Below, piece by piece: positions 29,160 through 40,986 of a DNA stretch of 64,000 nt. The notes under the pieces were generated by a model. That model was given only the letters and a program-made list of their open reading frames with translations, did no database searches and was not told the DNA's origin. Position numbers and translations under genes: made by a program. Source of the stretch: Galerina marginata (lineage: Eukaryota; Basidiomycota; Agaricomycetes; Agaricales; Galerinaceae); the NCBI GenBank assembly GCA_023014335.1, contig JAECYW010000008.1, forward strand, positions 1,426,001 to 1,490,000, written 5' to 3'. The first letter of the stretch is position 1, and the number at the start of each line of letters is the position of its first letter.

Positions 29160-31089
29160 ATGTCTGCTGAGTTTCCTCTTGGAAAATCGCGTGTTGTACC
29201 TGGACGATACCCTCCACCAGGCACTGATCCTTTTGCAGACGCCATTCGCGAGCGTCGCGGTGCGCGCGGGATCACACCTCTTGATGCCAACCTCCTCCAC
29301 GTACCCCCTATTGCGGGGGGATTCAATTCACTTTTAGGCGCCGTTAGAACAAAAGGAAACCTCCCGGGGAATATTCGTGAAGTCATGGTGTGCTAAATCA
29401 CCCTGGGTTTCTTCCGAATCCTATTCTGAACACCGAATTTAGATCCTTCGTGTCGCAGCGATCAACCATGCATCGTTTGAATGGATTCATCACGAAATCG
29501 TTGGACGTAATGAGGGTCTATCAACTGGCCAGCTTTATGTTATTCGGGACACAGAGACGCCTCTGCTTCCCAACTCGACGATACTTACGCCCTTGCAAAA
29601 TGCAGCTGTGGCATTCACGGACCTTAGCACCCGCGACGTTCGCGTCCCTCTGGAAGCTATAAAACGGTTTAAGGATTCGATCAAGGCCACGGTCATCAAC
29701 GAAAATCCGACCATGAAAGCTGAAGATGTTGATGCCAAAGTAGACGACTTGTTTGTCGAGGCAGCGATGGTAGTGGCCTCGTACAACATGGTATCCCGCT
29801 TCCTACTGGCAACAGACGTCGCCGGATTATCGGATATGGAGGTACCGTGGCCTGTGGACAAGAAAGAGGTAAGCACCGAACTATCTTACCATTTTCTTGT
29901 TCCCGATGTTCGCTTTCTCGCTCCTCAGGACTCGCAGCCTTGAAATTTCTAGCAACTTGGGAGCTATCTTACTCCTTTATGTGTTTTTTTGTATCCGATT
30001 CTTTTTTCTGGAAATAAATTCATCTCTGGCTAACTTTCTCTGCAGCACTTCATATCAGTGCCATCATTCCCGCCGGCATCAACGCCTATACATACAATAC
30101 ACGCCGTGACTCTCATCACCTCTCCTTCCGCTCCTTGGCTCGTCTTTGCAAATTCCCTTCTTACCGACTGGACGATGTGGAATTACGTTGTGCCCTATTT
30201 CTTGGACCTGCCCTCTTTGCCTAACAGCTCAGAACTTACAACACCCGAAACAACATATAATATTCTTTTGCACTCTCAACGGGGACATGGGCTATCCACC
30301 CTTCCACCTTCCACCGCCGCTGAGGAGCGTCTCGCCACCATTCCTCTTTTAGCCAGTGACATAGCTTACTTGCTTGACGCACTTTCGATCCCAACGCCGG
30401 TTCATTCGGTCATTGGTGTTTCACAGGGAGGCGCAGTGGCCCTCGCTTTCGCTGCAATGTACGGCGGCACCACCGCGGCTCCAAAGACCAAGAGCGTAGT
30501 CGCATGCGACACGGCCCCTCGCACACCGCAGGGCAATAAAGAAGCTTGGGAAGAGAGGATCCGTCTTGTGCACGGGTCTGATATTCCAACAAGCCCAAAT
30601 ACAGACAGAGGCGACTACCCCCAGCGGGTAGGCATGGGTAAACTCGCAGCCGTCACTGTTCCCCGTTGGTTCCCCTCTGGTTCCGCATGTGGTGGTGGCG
30701 TGCCAGATGGCTCACAGCGGGCTCGATGGGTCGCCGAAATGATCGAGCGCACAAAAGTCGATGGATTCGTCCATGGCGCACGAGCGCTTAGCGAGTACGA
30801 TCTCGGTGTTCCAGTGAACGGCGCTGGCTCTCTCCTAGAAAGCCGGCTAGTGCACGTTTTGCTTGTTGCTGGAAGTCTGGATGGAGGGGGAAAAGTTGGT
30901 AAAGGTCTCGAGAGCTTGGCTGGGAAGTGGATCGACGAACTGGGAAAACGACAATCCGCGGGAGTCCTTGATAGGCCGACAAAAGCGGTTATTCAGTATG
31001 AAGAAATAGAAAGTTCCGGCCATCTTCCAATGATCGACTCCCCAGAAAGGTTTTCCCAGGTTTTGGCTAACTGGCTGGGAACCTTCTAG
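29160..31089 (+). CDS. Fused carboxymuconolactone decarboxylase / enol-lactone hydrolase
   Basis: A 565-residue bifunctional enzyme predicted for the beta-ketoadipate pathway: decarboxylation of 4-carboxymuconolactone to 3-oxoadipate enol-lactone, then hydrolysis to 3-oxoadipate. Exons: 29160-29387, 29443-29868, 30046-31089. Residues 1-218 are a CMD/AhpD-type domain (REVMILRVAAINHASFEWIHHE, AMVVASYNMVSRFLLATDV). Residues 219-565 are an alpha/beta hydrolase with GVSQGG (nucleophile Ser344), VAGSLDGGG (acid loop) and SSGHLPM (His544). The two parts share one gene because the 177-nt intron joins them in frame and the hydrolase part has no ATG of its own before its first strand. An in-frame ATG at 29055 would add an Arg/Ser-rich, acid-poor leader that could be a mitochondrial presequence. 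Bacterial PcaL has the reverse domain order. Confidence 0.82.
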
Positions 31090-32427
31090 CGATTTCTAGC
31101 CCATCGTCCGGCAATGTCGTCTCATGCCGCATAATCTTACCCTGTCCTCTTATCAAAGTCTTATCACAGCATTGCGTCTTGATCGCTATCTTGAAACGTA
31201 TTAAAAGGCAGTGTGTCATGAACGATCCTTAATTCTCTTAAGGTCGAGTGCTTCTCCAACTGACCTCACACAGCCATCCGGGGTGGACGCTCTTTCTTTC
31301 TCTCATTCAAAGCTTCGTGTCTGAGGCTCTTGAAAAGTTCGAAAACGAAGTATATTTAGTAATAGTCAGGTTTACCATCTTGCTAAGCACGGTGTGTAAA
31401 CCGTCAAGAAACCTGATAACTCTAAGCAAAGCAATTAATGTCTGAACACCCTCAAGCGCACACAACCTTTTTCGGTTACCGTGAGAGATCGATAACGGCT
31501 CGTGTTGTGCCTACTCACATCCCCATTCTGATTAGAGAATCACATAATAGATGGATATTCGATAAGGTGATGGACATTATCGGATATCCGATAAGGTGAT
31601 GGACAGTATCAAAGCTGATAAGGTGATGGACACTATCAAAGCCGATATTTATGGGAGTTTGCACCTCTGACGTGTGACCAAATTTGGACAACGGACCCAT
31701 ATATACGATCATGGGTTGTGCTTATGCCTAACGGCGCCTTGGCGCCAGTCCCCGACTCTTTTTATCCTGTTTTGTCCACGCTATAAATACTCAAAATCAT
31801 TGTAAAGTTCAGTTAACATTTTGGAAAGCAGTTGATGCAATTTACACGTGGGTGTAGCTACAGACTTAAGGATTACAGATATTTACATAAAGAGACCCAC
31901 GAAATGTGATTGAACCGCGGACATACTAGTAGTAGGGGTATCTTGAGAGTGTAGCTCGCGAGGATTCACGCCAGGTAAAGTGGAAAATAATATAATACCT
32001 GTTGTGGGTTTAAATGAAAATTTAAAGAAAGGGAAACAGTGTAAGGAGAAAGTGAAATATCGAGCTCATCGACTGTTTCGATATGAAGACTTTGATCGTG
32101 TAATTTAGGAACAAAATAGTCACGAGCTTCGTTATATAATCTGATTTCTCACGAGCTTGCAATCGTTTTGGCTGAGACGCGGCACGTTTGTGGACTACAG
32201 AACCCTCCTGTCCTTCGGACAGAGTCGGGGATGTCGATTGTTTGCCTGCATTCCACTTGACCAGCCCACGACTTACTGCAGAGAATAGATTCGCGATCTT
32301 CCACCACGGAGTCAACCGATGGCATGAGAACACGATGGGATTAAATTATGTGCCGTCAATCTACTAACCCCAAGTTGTAGGTGCTTATTTTCATTCCGAG
32401 TCCACGTAGACCCATATTGTTCTGCTT
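31090..32427. other. Intergenic stretch without a convincing gene
   Basis: AT-rich and free of family-like frames. It contains the tandem repeat at 31561-31643 and a CGCCTTGGCGCC palindrome near 31735-31746. Confidence 0.6.
31561..31643 (+). repeat. Three-copy tandem repeat, 27-29 bp unit
   Basis: The unit GATAAGGTGATGGACA..ATC is repeated at 31561, 31590 and 31617. The last two copies are 27 bp and differ at two bases. Confidence 0.9.
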
Positions 32428-33296
32428 ATGTTTGTCAATTCTGACGTGCGAACGATGGGTCGGTCATATATACAATTGGGTCGCAAACTTGGGTTCTTGA
32501 CTCCTTTCCACCCATATTTACCAGCGCTCCTGTGTGCAGACAGCGTCTATTCACGCCTAGACATAAAATTGAAGCCATGGAAATTCGTCGATGGATCAAA
32601 TCGTCCGTTCTTAGTTTATTATCGCTCTTCACGGAATACGACACCGTATGCCAGGCAATAGAGGCACCCACTTTCGGAACAGAAATCTTGATGAAAAGAT
32701 TGAACAGTCGCAATCGAAAGGCGATGAATATGGTGCGTCCTTTATTAGCAATTGTTCAAGAATGTGCCTACAGGATTTCACTGCTAACTTCAATATGCAT
32801 CTAGCTAATTCCGATGACCATGTTCGTCAAGCTCTTAAATTGATAATTATTCCAGGCTACATAGATAGTCATGGCTTTACAGATGGCATATTTACCGTGG
32901 AGAGAATGTGCCTGCTAGCTGGGGTCTCTGCCTTATCCTCGTCTTACGGCAAACTTTGGAAAGATTAAGTGATGAATTACTTTTGGTAGGTTGCTGGGTC
33001 TAACAGCGAATATAGCTGACATTGAAGCACGCTTTTAGGACCAAATCCGTATCTTGGGGCCCATCGTTTTTTCTTTGGCGTACTCAATTCCTATGACTGC
33101 GGTCTACATCCATTACCACGGAGAACTTGTGCGATCAACCGAATCAAAAACTCTAGCATTTGTCCAGGCCGCTCTTTTGCTATTCCCAGAGATGTTCTAC
33201 ATAGCCTACAGGATACGAGGCATGTATAATGGCATTTCCGGAAGGTCTCCCAGGTCTGTTCTATTTGACTGCAATTTTTTTTCGAAGACTGAATGA
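32428..33296 (+). pseudogene. Possible decayed or unrecognised membrane-protein gene
   Basis: Weak coding signal in several frames. A frame with VLRQTLERLSDELL could splice through GTAGGT (about 32986) and a TTTTAG (about 33040) into DQIRILGPIVFSLAYSIPM and LAFVQAALLLFPEMFYIAYR, which contain two hydrophobic helices. Upstream frames are broken by stops. I do not recognise the family. It could be a relic or simply chance. Confidence 0.25.
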
Positions 33297-34263
33297 GTGT
33301 TATCTTGGCCAGACAACGATTGACTCTAACATACATAATGGTCTAACGCCGGAAAGTAAAAAAAAGTCACCAAAATTGTACAATAACATTTTAGAATACG
33401 AGGCGACATATTATATATAGTTAAATAGTCTGGTCTATGGACCCATCCAATCCTCTGTCAATAACACCTGCTCCCTAGTTTTTACTAGTAAGCTGAGGAA
33501 CTTTCAATCAATCTTCCAAATTTTGAGCAATAGCCGCGGGATGTGATATTAGTGTTACAAATACTTTACGACTGTTCATTCTACTAACACACATACTCTG
33601 AGCAAAGTGAGATAGTTCATTCCTCTGTTATTTAATGTCACAGTCGTGAATTAGAAGTAGCGCCGGCTTCAAGTCCCCAGAGCGCTTGACAAATCACCAC
33701 ACATAATTGCTACATATAAGATATGAATGGAAATGCGCATAACTTGGAAGACGTAAGAACAAATACCCTGATATTTCTGGCCTGAAATTCACTGAAAATA
33801 CTTATTTCCACTGGGTCAAAGGTCGGGAACTAAAAATAGCTGTGCATCATGATGTGGCTATGCAGCTCACAATCAACGTCGACGACGTTGCAGGTCGTTG
33901 CAGACCAACCTCTTCTCACAACCTTGACATTGACTCTGGATTATACCATTTGCGAACATAGTTACGAAGGCGCCCAAATCTCCTTCGATTCATTGCTCAA
34001 TTACTATCTGGGACGAAAGATATTGCCACAATTACAATTCACGATACTTTTGGGGGGATAGCGTGACCACTTACACGCCGCTGATTGCCCAATATGCTAG
34101 GGAGAACCACTGCACAGCATCAACGATCGCCTGCCTTGAAGTTGGGCAGCTGACAATATTTTGACCTGCTATACCCTAGGCGACAAATTCACAGTCACCG
34201 CCTGCGCCTTGAGTCATCGAAGCCTTCCAAGGTCGCACGTAGGCGGAGCCGCAGACATTCACG
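33297..34263. other. Intergenic stretch without a convincing gene
   Basis: AT-rich, short frames only. The right end is the promoter region of the second vWA gene. Confidence 0.6.
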
Positions 34264-34272
34264 TATAAAAGG
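34264..34272 (+). promoter_or_regulatory. TATA box of vWA copy 2
   Basis: TATAAAAGG lies 74 bp before the ATG at 34346, followed by a CT-rich stretch (CTTTTCCCCCTACCC) that suits a fungal transcription start. Confidence 0.7.
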
Positions 34273-34345
34273 CCGCCCATACACCAGTCTACACGCAGCA
34301 CATAGGAGGTCATCTTTTCCCCCTACCCACTGCTTGAAAACGAAC

Positions 34346-35914
34346 ATGGTCTCATTCTTCACAAAGCCGAACCCTCCGCTAGCCAACGCCTCTGGCTCTG
34401 GGTCAAGTGCGGCCCAGGACGGCGCCGATCCCCCTACAAAGACCAATGACAAACCTCTGTACGTGCCCTATCACCTGGTCAAGAGGTGATGCTAAACTCC
34501 TTCTGCAGTGACGTCGTGTTTCTCCAAGATACGACTGGTAGTCAAGGCCCGTACATCCAGTCTGCCCGAAAGGCCATCCGCGACATCTGCGACAAGATTT
34601 CCGCCTCTGGCGATCTCTCAAAGGATCTTATAAGATTCGGACTCATCGCTTTCCGCGACCACCCACCTCAAGACACTTCCTATGTCACTAAATCCTTCGG
34701 ATTTACCTCTGACGTTGAAGTCATGCAGAAAAACCTGGCATCTCTTATCGCCTCTGGGGGTGGTGACGGGCCCGAAGCACAGACCGCAGCTTTGGCTGAA
34801 GCCCTGAATTTGGAATGGGCGGAAAATGCAGTCAAGATGGTTATCCTTATCACCGACGCTCCACCACATGGTATTGGCGAAACCGGTGATGGCTTTGACG
34901 AATCTCCTGACCGTGAGTTTCGTTTATGAGATCGTTTGGTTGATTGAATCTAATCTGCGCTCAGAGAATGACCCCCTTGACATCGCTCGACAAATGGCTG
35001 AACGAGGTATCACCCTGGTAAGTTTCACCTCGACACTTTTTACATCCACTAGACTAAAACTTTCCCTATTCCGTAGTTTGTCATCGCATGCGAGCCGGGA
35101 TTGAGCAGATACCGAGTACGTGCTTTACCGCAATCTTGACATTGAAGTTTTTATTTAAACTACTGAAACTTAGAACGCCGTCGATTTCTACACGGCATTG
35201 GTTCAGATCACCAGGCAAGTACTGGCTCTCAGAAACGACAATTGCTTGTTCTTAATGACTTTCTCCTCAGTGGAAGGATGTTCCCCCTTCTCATGGCCGA
35301 CAAACTTGGCGACTACATAATCGGAACCGCTGTTGAGACAATCGAAACAGAAAAATTGATCGGAGAATTCGAGCAGGTCATAGTCAATGATGTATATGGC
35401 AATGATACTCCCATCGAGGTCGTTACCGAACATCTGCAAGAAAGGATGAGAGAACGAGGAGCCAAGATCAACACGATGAATATTGAGAATGTTTACAACG
35501 AGAGCGAGACGTCGAAAAAGAATGTGGCGCTGTGGCAAGCCTCCAGCAATGTTAAAGCTGCTCGGGGCAAGACTGCGACGGTCAGCATCTTTTCAGTTAC
35601 TCGAATATGTAAATTGACGAATTTTACAAACAGCTGACCCAGCCGCGCATGCAGGCCCAGTACATGGCCAGAGGAAGAGGAGGCGCACCGCCGAGTGCAC
35701 CTGCTGTTAGTATGGCGCCGCAAATGTGGACCCAAGCTCAGGTGGGTCGAAGAGGGCTTTTATTTTAAATGCTTGACTGACTGATCAACCCCTGTAGGCT
35801 CAACGTGTCGTAATGCAATCTATGGCCAGGAACTCAACTGTAACCCCGACTGGGTATGTCTCAAAAGTCAGCGGGAAATCGGTGCCAGCCTCTCCATTCC
35901 CACCTCCATCTTAA
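34346..35914 (+). CDS. vWA-domain protein, copy 2
   Basis: A 394-residue paralogue of the gene at 25152-26730. Exons: 34346-34458, 34509-34912, 34965-35017, 35077-35115, 35174-35214, 35271-35580, 35634-35741 and 35798-35914. MIDAS loop [13 protein letters not shown] (Asp45, Ser49); vWA core [27 protein letters not shown] and [13 protein letters not shown]; then [12 protein letters not shown] and a helical C-terminal half ending in an [12 protein letters not shown] segment and a Ser/Pro tail. Exons 2-6 have the same lengths as copy 1. The fifth intron uses a GC donor (AG|GCAAGT at 35215) where copy 1 has GT. The stop is 65 bp from the convergent phosphatase stop. Such proteins are common in agaricomycetes, and their function is unknown. 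Confidence 0.85.
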
Positions 35915-35979
35915 GCGTGTTAAGCCTGAATTACTATTTACGTCTGGGCTTGTTTTCAAACATCTTTGTATATTATTCT

Positions 35980-38100
35980 TCATTGATTGCACCCTGCGAA
36001 TAGTGCACTTGTACTCCCGACCATTGAGTCGATATCTGTGATGCTAGTTAATACCGTGCTCGTCAAAGAGGTAAAGATGTTTACGAACATGAAAAGAAGT
36101 CTGAGAGGGGGATCATATCGAGGACGCCAAGCGGAGTTGACGTTTTCATGGGTTGTCCGCCCCAGAGCACGCGAATGAAATTGCTTTTAGTTTTGGTGCC
36201 AGCGGTATAAAGTTCGAATACGATCTGGATAATAAATTAACCATTAGAGTATCGGAAGACGCATAGGAGGGAAACTTACTTCAGATCCCCTAGTAAGGTA
36301 ATTAGAATCAGCTTCGAGCAAGAGTCACTGGAAAGGACAGAAATACGACGCACATGCCAGGCCAAACCATCTGGTCGACCTGCAAGAACCCAAGAAGAGG
36401 GGACATAGACCCGTCATGTGCGACCTGAGAGAAGAGGCGCCTTAAATTTTAAAACCAGACGACGAGGTATATAACGTACATTGTGGAAGTATTTAACCTT
36501 ATTCCACATTCAAAAGTGAGCGATGGTAGATAGCCAGATATGCTGTAACTGACCTTGGATGTACCATCCACCTTCGCTTGCAAGTGCGCTTTGAGTTCTG
36601 AGACCCAAACCCCGTATCGTAGAGCAGCATATTGCGCGGACTGAGGAGCGTCGCGGAATTGATATGAATATTCCCAGTTACCCAAACGGTATACCGTGTT
36701 GGCCTGATGACGGAACGGAAGATAAAATCAGTGGCAAGGCCATAGATATACCTATCACAACGGCTGACCTCTTCTTGAGTAACACAGATGGATGTATCAT
36801 TCAGGCTGCAAGGAAGAGCCTTGCTGTGGCACTGTTTTGCACTCAGATTGTCGTAGTAGCTTGTTATGAATAATTAGAAGATAAAATCAACAATAAAAAG
36901 ATTGGAACCTACTGGTCGAAGCTCGTATGCCATCCCGCTGAATCGCTGGTCGCGATTCCCGATACTTTATCCAGTTTGGCGTATAATGAAGCGGACTGCG
37001 TCAAGTGCGCCTGCCACTGTGCGCCGTTGTTCCCAGTGGTGTAATCCGACCTGATTTGCGAAGCTCTGCCACAAGAGTACGTGGGCTCGAGGGAGTCAAA
37101 ATTGGACGATTGGATGAGAGCCGCGACATCTTGTGACTTGGATTTGGGGAACAGTCCTGCGACGAGACCTGAGGCAACTTGGGATGTAATGACGTTGTTG
37201 GTTACACCTGGCATTTGACATTATGTTGATTTGAATAATCGAAAAGTTACTAATGGTGGAACATACGGAATTTTGATGTAGAAGGATCAAGTTCAGAGCT
37301 AAGGCCCAACCGAGCTGCATAGACTGCGCGCAGATCCTTAGACAATGAAAACAGCATGAATTGGTGATACAGAAAATAAATACAAGTCGCCGACTTACGG
37401 ATCCGTGAGTGATGGAATCCTCAAGACCTTCACTGGTGATTTGCGGGAATTGGCAACTGATAAAATAGTCAGAGAGGGGTGATCAGACGAATGGAGGATA
37501 GACGTCGCATATGGCTACGTACGAGCTACCGACAAAACCTGGTCCCACTGTGCTGACCCAAGGATTTTGCGAGTCCGTAAATCCCTGCCACTGTACGGGC
37601 GAAACGCTCGATCCTGGTCCGTTGGGGCTGCAACGTATAGCAGGTCAGAAAATGAGAGGGAGAGGGTATACTCAATGGAAGACTATTTGCCTGATCATCC
37701 CAAAGGTGGCACCCGCTCCGTCACAAGACCATGTAACGTCCTCCTTGAAGAAAGTGTTCGACCCATAGGGTGTACGTTTCTGGTGTCTTTGAATCACTTC
37801 CACGTATCCAAGGGTAAAATTCTTTGGAGGAACTCTGTTGTAGTGACTTAGTAACAAGTTGATGCGAGTCAGCGAGTCTACGTACTTGTATTCACGTTGC
37901 CTCACATGAGGCATGTTACACCAGTTGTAAACTCCGTATTCTGAATCAGGAGTGCTAGAACTGGTGAAGATACCAGGCGCTCCGGATCCATTCAGAACAA
38001 AGGTGAGATTATTGATATTCGTGGATGCTGGTGGATAGTGAACCACGTCACCAAATGCGACTGCGCTAGCAGCAAGCACGACTGAGGCGGCTATCAACAT
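35980..38100 (-). CDS. Secreted histidine acid phosphatase family protein
   Basis: A 472-residue clade-2 histidine phosphatase from 13 exons (38100-37886, 37834-37691, 37627-37523, 37456-37399, 37336-37267, 37207-36913, 36859-36769, 36703-36554, 36497-36480, 36424-36354, 36289-36280, 36224-36089, 36035-35980). A signal peptide (LIAASVVLAASAVAFG) indicates secretion. The catalytic motif is RHQKRTP (residues 88-94, His89 as phospho-acceptor), a variant of RHGxRxP, and the partner acid motif is VAHDG (His385-Asp386). Other landmarks are NWCNMPHVR, CQFPQITSEGLEDS HG, RLGNWEYSYQFRDA, VWPGM and WGGQPMKT. It should hydrolyse phosphate esters outside the cell, as phytases and acid phosphatases do. 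Two exons are tiny (18 and 10 nt). The second intron needs a GC donor (37690); that junction and the last intron are the least certain. Confidence 0.83.
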
Positions 38101-38185
38101 ATTGGTAGATGCAGAACAGAAACTACTTTGAATTGGCGAACAGAGCAGGACCCAGCAGAAACCTTTGATGGCGTGAACAATAGCG

Positions 38186-38191
38186 CTTATA
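38186..38191 (-). promoter_or_regulatory. TATA box of the phosphatase gene
   Basis: TATAAG on the minus strand, about 86 bp upstream of the ATG at 38100. Confidence 0.5.
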
Positions 38192-39014
38192 AGCCGCTCG
38201 TAATTCGCGAATTATCCATTGAAAAGTCGGCGACGTGAACGAACTGTGAGCTCGTGGAGCATAAGGAACGTGCTTCGGTCCCCATTGCCGCTCGTTTAAG
38301 GCCGTCTCCACGATTGTCAGTGACCGAGCTCATATGATGCAAAGACCAGACTGGCAAGCGTGATCCCTTCTGCCAGCACCAAGAAGAAGCTAGATAGCTC
38401 GGCCAGACAGTGACAGCCTTCTGCACTTCCAGTCCATACGGGTCCACGCTGTGCCAGTGGATTATTTTTGAAGGAAAGCCACTGGCAAAACATCATGCTG
38501 TTGGACATCATGCTGTGTCAGCTCACCCTCGTTCAGAATCGTCATTTTGAAGAACACCGCCGTCGTATGATTTGACAAAGACCTCAAGATTTCTAAGCCC
38601 TGTTTTTAGCGCGTTAAGAAACGTGGCTGACAGCCGCGGCAGAAGAGCATCAAAAGGGCATTAGAATAGAGCCGCGGAGTTTATCGGAGTTTGTTCAACC
38701 GGATCGCCCGGCGCCGCCGTCGCGTAGTCAAACGACGTCAAGAGCGCTCCCACAGCGTTGAGAGCTATATCTACCAACGTTCGATACCCTAAACTTCTCT
38801 TTATCTACGCGCATATGGTTGACCAGTGGCAAGCATGCTACTCAGTCTCGTGAACATTTCTTCTCATCTCACCTTCTTTGCGGAGTGACACAACGACAAC
38901 AAACCGCACCCCATATTTCAATTTCGGATTCGGTTACGACGCTTTAAATACGCCAGTCAACATCCGACACATTCTGTTGATCCTCATCGGAGTCTCTTGC
39001 GAAAAAGGCTAACC
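38192..39014. other. Divergent intergenic region
   Basis: About 0.8 kb between the phosphatase and phospholipase start codons. No gene seen. TTTAAATA near 38943 may serve the phospholipase gene. Confidence 0.5.
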
Positions 39015-40649
39015 ATGTTTTCCATTCGCCCGTTGAGTCTTTCAACTATTTCTGTTGGTTTGCTTGCGTTGCTTGGGAGCAATGTGTGGGCGGCCCCTAG
39101 CAAGGTCTCCCCCCAAACATTCTTGGGCCAGCAAGCATTATCAGATATATTAGACCGTGCTGCTCCCATTGCTGGTAAGTCGCCCAACTTGTTCACCGTT
39201 ACCATCTACTGAGGCGCAGAGAAACGCTAGGTATCGACACTGGCTGCTCCAAGGCGGCCAAAACCTGTGACTGGATGGCTAAATTTCCTGACAGCACGAA
39301 GCTAGTCCACATGAACTTGCCCGGAACTCATGATACCTCTACTTGTAAGTCGGCCTGCCTTATTTTCAGCCTCAATAACTCAGTGTTCGGCTTGATCAGG
39401 GAACTATTCCGATACCACGCAAGCCTCGCTGCTTCGTTACACTGGCCCGTGAGTCGAGACTGTCACCTACGTGCTTATCACGGAACTAGTCGCTGATTTC
39501 TCTCTTAGAATTCCCGATGCACGCGTTTTTCGTTGTCAGGAACACTCTATCTTGCAGTCATTAAATGAAGGAATACGGGTATTTGACCTCCGTTTCGCTT
39601 ATAATCCAGGAAACGATACCATTGGCTTTTATCATTGTAAGTTAAATTCTTAGCCCTCTGAACTGAAATTCGTGGTATAAACCTTGCATGTTCAGCTTCG
39701 GCCCTCTTGAGTCCCACCACGAGAATGGAAGACCTCTTCTTTGGACTTTACAACTGGCTGGACAGCCATCCCACAGAAGCTGTGCTGGTCTCGATGAACC
39801 ATGAAGGAGGAACTGGAACACCTGAGGATGCCGTCTTATACGAGAAGGTATATGGGATCCTCAACACTCCCCTGGCACAGAAATATTGGGTCCAGACTAA
39901 TGGAACGGTGCGTATTTCTGTCCGATTCGGTGTTCATTGTGTTCATCGTATCCCTAGCTTGGAACTCTGGGACAAGCGCGTGGAAAACTTACGCTCCTTC
40001 AACGCTGGAGCTACAATCTTCTTCCTGCTGATTTAACGAACCGTATTGGCATCCCTCTCGACCCCGGACATTGGACCGATAACGGAAAAATAATCGAACT
40101 CGTGTATAACGTTGCGAAGTCACAAATTGCCTACATCGAGGTGAGTACTATCGTTGACTTTTGTAGTTAATTGACTCAGTGATTACTTTAGGACTTCTAT
40201 GATATTAGCAGAGACCTTCCTCTCGGGTCAGGCGCCAAGGCCTATATCAATGCGAAATTCAACGCTGTCACTGCGCACCTTACCAACGCAACCCTCACAG
40301 ACTTGCACCCAGATCAGCTGTTTATCAGCTTCGCGAGTGCTGCTGCCATCAGCGACAACCCGCCTATGATCCCTGAAGTCAGTCACGCTCGTCATTCCTT
40401 CTGTAAAATCCATAGCTCAACCTTGTCGATCATAATAGATTTTCGCTCTAGGTAACGGCACCGATGTTGTGGGCATAAACTCTATGCTGCTTCCTTGGCT
40501 ACAAGCAAGGAAAGGCAAACGATTCGGCATCATCAGTACGTCTTTTTCCCACTCCTGGACCCTTTCCGCATCTTGAATATTATACCTTCGCAGTGCTCGA
40601 TTTCTATGATGCTGTACCTGGTCTTGTTGAAGCAGCCATCGGCCTTTAG
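39015..40649 (+). CDS. Secreted PI-PLC X-domain-like phosphodiesterase
   Basis: A 394-residue PLC-like phosphodiesterase (TIM-barrel fold), which cleaves phosphatidylinositol-type or related phosphodiesters. Exons: 39015-39174, 39231-39344, 39400-39448, 39509-39636, 39696-39907, 39958-40140, 40192-40377, 40439-40535, 40594-40649. Signal peptide SLSTISVGLLALLGSNVWA followed by a mature start at AP. The two catalytic histidines lie in MNLPGTHDTSTWN (His87) and IGFYHSS (His150), with GIRVFDLRFAYNPG in between. Further landmarks are TRMEDLFFGLYNWL, VLVSMNHEGG, DPGHWTDNGK, HPDQLFISFASA and the C-terminal MLDFYDAVPGLVEAAI. No Y domain, so it belongs to the single-domain bacterial/fungal type. A truncated inverted copy follows at 40987-42454. 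Confidence 0.85.
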
Positions 40650-40986
40650 TTTACACTGAAGCCTCACTCGCATTGTCTGTAAATTAACACAATCAACCTG
40701 CCCAAAACGTAATCAAACCTTCCTGACAAACTCCAGGCCAGACATTGTGACAACGACCCACAAATTATCTATAAAAGTAAACAGTAGGGGCTTAAGTTCA
40801 TATTTTCGAAGTAATATTTGTGCCTATAATCAATTCCACCAACCCAGCGTCATAAAAGTCCATGACTGTTCAGGAGCTGTTGACCACCACAAAGAAATGA
40901 AGTTGTAATAGACTTACGGACAACACCCAACCGATTATTACCTTGTTTCTCTTGTAGCCAGGATGCTAAACGGTGGTTAAGACCTA

